NCBI GenBank assembly: GCA_030596585.1
Contig: JAUVJM010000059.1
Span: forward strand, 1-8,247
Direction of reading: 5' to 3'
DNA: 8,247 nt
Origin: a bacterium
GTDB taxonomy: Bacteria; NPL-UPA2; JAUVJM01
Shown: positions 5,543 through 8,247 of the stretch, in pieces
Layout of the letters: the number at the start of each line of letters is the position of its first letter
Position numbering within the stretch: position 1 is the stretch's first letter
Program-made: the position numbers and the translations under genes
Notes under the pieces: model-generated
What the model was told of the DNA's origin: nothing
The model's input: only the letters and a program-made list of their open reading frames with translations
Database searches by the model: none

Positions 5543-8247
5543 ATGGCAAAGACAGAGGGTTCAACTCAGCTCAAGTTCCCATCCGTGGATGTGGTTGAGG
5601 CATCCGCTGGTTCCGGCAAAACCTATGCTCTTGCCAGACGGTATATTCAGCTCATTATGTCACCTGAGCTGAAATCCGAAGAAGCGCCTCTTAAGACCAT
5701 TCTTGCGGTTACGTTTACCAACAAAGCCACCCTCGAGATGAAACAGCGAATCCTGGAGTTTCTCAAGAAGATAGCGCTTGATGCGTTCCGGGATAGGCAT
5801 GAGAAGGAAGATATCCTCTCGTGCCTTGCCGTTGATGAAAAGAGTGCCGGAAAGACGGCCCACAGGATTATGGATGATATCATCACCCATTACCCCGCGT
5901 TTGGGGTGCAGACCATAGACAGCTTTATCAACGCGCTTCTCTCGGGATGTGCTTTCAGCCTTGGCTTTGCGTCTGATTTCAGGGTAAAGGAAGACTACCG
6001 CGCCTATCTCGAATACAGTCTTGACAGGCTTACTGACAGAGTGCCTGCGGATAAGAATATCCTCAGTGCTTTTGAGGGTTTTCTCGAATACTACCTCTTT
6101 GTTGAGAACAAGGGCGGCTGGCTTTCCCGGAGAGATATATTGGGGCTTATGGAGTCCTTGTATAACTACACTAATACTTATGGCGGGGAGTTCATAGTGC
6201 CCGATATTAAAGCAGGAGACCTGCGCAAAAAGAAACGGATGATCATTGACCTTATCAGCGGGATTTCAAAAGACATTCCTGAAGGAACAAACGGTGTTTT
6301 TGTCAACAGCCTGAAATCTTTCCATGAGAAGAACAGAGGCGGCTTTGACGTCGGCAAGCTCTCTGCATATTTCAAACGGGAAGATTTTCCGATGAAGAAG
6401 AATGCGGAGCCTCCCGAGAGAATTGTCAGGTTGTGGGAGGACGTGCGCAGGAACCTGAGAGAATTTTGCGAATGGGAATCACGTGCGATTTTCAGACCCT
6501 ACATAGAGATATTTACTCTCGTGCTGGATGAGTTCAGGAAACTCGCAAGCAGTGACGATGTCATATTCCTGCAGGAGCTAAACACGCATGCCAATGCCTT
6601 GGTTGAGGGCGGAGCGGTAAGCGTTGAGGAGTTCTACTACCGACTTGCCACCCGTTTTCGCCACTATTTGATTGATGAATTTCAGGATACGAGCAGGCTT
6701 CAATGGAAGAATGTGTTTCCCATGGTTGAGGAGGCACTTTCATCAGGCGGTTCGCTGTTTTACGTAGGGGATAAGAAGCAGGCTATTTACAGGTTCAGGG
6801 GCGGAGATATCTCGCTCTTCGATTCGGCTGGGGATAGCTTCAGTGACTATGAGCCCCGGCGCACTGCTCTTGGCAAGAACTACCGCAGTCAGAAGGAAAT
6901 TGTGGAGTTCAATAACGAAATTTTCTCGGCGAAGAATCTCAAGCGGTTTATCGGTGAGGCAGATGCTTTGCAGGAAGTGCCCGTTGGCGTCTCCGATACA
7001 CATATCAATACCGTTCTTAACGTTTTCCGTGATTCAGAGCAGGAATGGAAGAAAGAGAATGAAGGCGGATATGTCAGTGTGGAAATGCTCGAGGCAGACG
7101 GCGTGGATGAGAGGAATAGCATCGTGCGCGGGAAGCTGCTGCCGCTGGTTAAGGATATCAAGAACAGGTTCTCATTCGGAGATATTGCAATCCTCGCAAG
7201 AGAGAACAGGGATGTCAAACTCTTTACCTCCTGGCTGATTGCAGAAGGCATACCGGTTGAGTCGGAGAGGACATTGAACATACGCGAACATCCCCTTATA
7301 AAAGAACTTGTATCTTTCCTCAGGTTTCTGGATTCACCCATTGACAATCTTTCATTTGCGTCTTTTATCCTTGGTGAGGTTTTCCTGAAAGCCGCTGGGA
7401 TGAAGCGGCGCACGATGGAGGATTTTCTGTTCGGGCTGAGAGCTTCGGGCCGAAAAGGGAGGGGCGTCTATTTCTACAGGGAATTCAGGGAGAGGTTTAC
7501 TAATGTATGGAATAGTTTTGTAGAGGAATTTTTCAAGAGCGTGGGTTTTGTCCCTCTTTATGAGTTTATGGTTACGGTTCTCGGTAAGTTCAGGGTTATG
7601 GAGAATTTCCCCGAGTACCAGGGGTTTTCCATGAAGTTCCTTGAGCTTATCAAGACAAAAGAAGAGGATTACGCAGGCGTTTCGTCATTCCTTGAGTTTT
7701 TTGAAAGTGTCGGGGAGAAGGAGCTCTATGTGAATGTCATCCACACGGATTCAGTGAAAATCATGACGATTCATAAGGCAAAGGGACTTGAGTTCCCCGT
7801 TGTCATAGTGCCGTTTCTTGAGATGGAGGTGAAAATCGGTTCAGGCGCGCCGGGACGCGGGAAACCTTATGTAGTGGAGCGCTGCGAAGATAACAAGCTG
7901 AGTCTTGTCCAGCTCAGGAAAGAATATATTCCCTATTCGGAAAGGTTGGCAGGCGAGTACAGGGATGAGTATATAAGGTCTCTTGTCGATGAGCTTGACA
8001 ACCTCTACGTTGTTCTCACGAGAGCACAGTATGAGATGTATCTCTTCATTCCAAAGAAAGCGGGCAGCAGTAAGAATATCGCGCGCGTTCTCATGCCATT
8101 TGAAGCTCGGCAATCCGGCACTCCCCGAACCCGGAGAGAATATGACCGTCGCCCTGCCGGTGAAGAGAACCCGCCTCTCGTATTGCCGGTTTCACGGTAC
8201 TCGGACTGGATCGGTATTCTGAAGGATGAATTTATGGCGCCATCTCA
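5543..8247 (+). CDS. UvrD/RecB/AddA-type superfamily 1A helicase, C-terminus cut by window edge
   Basis: The frame stays open for 901 codons to the right edge. The ATG follows an AAGGGAGG ribosome site with a short gap of three bases. It has the full SF1A motif set: Walker A ASAGSGKT (residues 20-27), motif Ia VTFTNKA (56-62), Ib QTIDSF (123-128), motif II LIDEFQDTS (376-384), motif III GDKKQAIYRFRGGD (409-422), NYRS (446-449), motif V TIHKAKGLEF (742-751) and motif VI VVLTRA (823-828). Such proteins unwind DNA 3' to 5' using ATP. Versions this long usually belong to AddAB/RecBCD-like helicase-nucleases that process double-strand breaks for recombination. The segments between motifs Ib and II (about 250 residues) and between NYRS and V hold the extra subdomains. 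A C-terminal PD-(D/E)XK nuclease domain, if present, lies beyond the window, so AddA, RecB or a plain helicase cannot be decided. No partner gene (addB, recC) lies immediately upstream; the neighbour is divergent. Confidence 0.92.
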   Translation, partial: MAKTEGSTQLKFPSVDVVEASAGSGKTYALARRYIQLIMSPELKSEEAPLKTILAVTFTNKATLEMKQRILEFLKKIALDAFRDRHEKEDILSCLAVDEKSAGKTAHRIMDDIITHYPAFGVQTIDSFINALLSGCAFSLGFASDFRVKEDYRAYLEYSLDRLTDRVPADKNILSAFEGFLEYYLFVENKGGWLSRRDILGLMESLYNYTNTYGGEFIVPDIKAGDLRKKKRMIIDLISGISKDIPEGTNGVFVNSLKSFHEKNRGGFDVGKLSAYFKREDFPMKKNAEPPERIVRLWEDVRRNLREFCEWESRAIFRPYIEIFTLVLDEFRKLASSDDVIFLQELNTHANALVEGGAVSVEEFYYRLATRFRHYLIDEFQDTSRLQWKNVFPMVEEALSSGGSLFYVGDKKQAIYRFRGGDISLFDSAGDSFSDYEPRRTALGKNYRSQKEIVEFNNEIFSAKNLKRFIGEADALQEVPVGVSDTHINTVLNVFRDSEQEWKKENEGGYVSVEMLEADGVDERNSIVRGKLLPLVKDIKNRFSFGDIAILARENRDVKLFTSWLIAEGIPVESERTLNIREHPLIKELVSFLRFLDSPIDNLSFASFILGEVFLKAAGMKRRTMEDFLFGLRASGRKGRGVYFYREFRERFTNVWNSFVEEFFKSVGFVPLYEFMVTVLGKFRVMENFPEYQGFSMKFLELIKTKEEDYAGVSSFLEFFESVGEKELYVNVIHTDSVKIMTIHKAKGLEFPVVIVPFLEMEVKIGSGAPGRGKPYVVERCEDNKLSLVQLRKEYIPYSERLAGEYRDEYIRSLVDELDNLYVVLTRAQYEMYLFIPKKAGSSKNIARVLMPFEARQSGTPRTRREYDRRPAGEENPPLVLPVSRYSDWIGILKDEFMAPS

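Noticed and set aside
6843..7238. Plus-strand open frame of 131 codons
   Set aside because: It is another frame of the helicase gene across the region following motif III and NYRS, with no ribosome site or family match.
6889..7413. Minus-strand open frame of 174 codons
   Set aside because: It is entirely inside the helicase frame. The serine-rich, low-information product is what the complement of this coding region would give.

Overview
The window is an ordinary-looking bacterial chromosomal segment at roughly mid G+C (judged by eye). It carries seven protein genes, two of them cut by the window edges, and two palindrome-rich dispersed-repeat-type elements. I see no rRNA, tRNA, CRISPR array, transposase or phage gene. 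The best lineage hint is the small prepilin at 4882-5400, which ends in an H-X9-DG motif. That architecture is typical of Planctomycetes/Verrucomicrobia/Lentisphaerae and related uncultured lineages (Omnitrophica-like). The repeat-bearing spacers fit such a genome, but no gene here fixes the taxon.

Left part (1-3113), sugar metabolism and a glycosyltransferase. The 5' part of an FGGY-family sugar kinase reads leftward off the edge. It is divergent from a family-2-type glycosyltransferase that starts with TTG, and a credible promoter lies on each strand between them. A 99-bp inverted-repeat element follows, then a complete xylulokinase (xylB) with all hallmark motifs. So two FGGY kinase genes flank the glycosyltransferase, and the truncated one has lost the usual phosphate-binding signature at its N-terminus.

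Middle (3111-5400). The xylB stop codon lies in a 7-bp triplicate repeat, followed by a 114-bp palindromic element. Next comes a small membrane-anchored protein of unknown function, which converges at 11 bp on a two-gene leftward operon. That operon is an H-X9-DG prepilin overlapping by ATGA an HD-GYP phosphodiesterase. The HD-GYP protein has a multi-pass membrane N-terminus carrying a GGxxSPF loop like that of RegB/PrrB redox sensors. The pairing suggests a link between pilus or secretion assembly and a membrane-sensed cyclic-di-GMP signal. That link is inference.

Right part (5543-8247). Divergent from the prepilin is a long, uninterrupted UvrD/RecB/AddA-type superfamily 1A helicase, open to the right edge. 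It has all the helicase motifs, but its C-terminus, where a nuclease domain would lie, is outside the window.

Nothing here amounts to a clear new multi-gene system. The items most worth a second look are the RegB-like/HD-GYP fusion coupled to a pilin, the degenerate FGGY kinase, and the two repeat elements.
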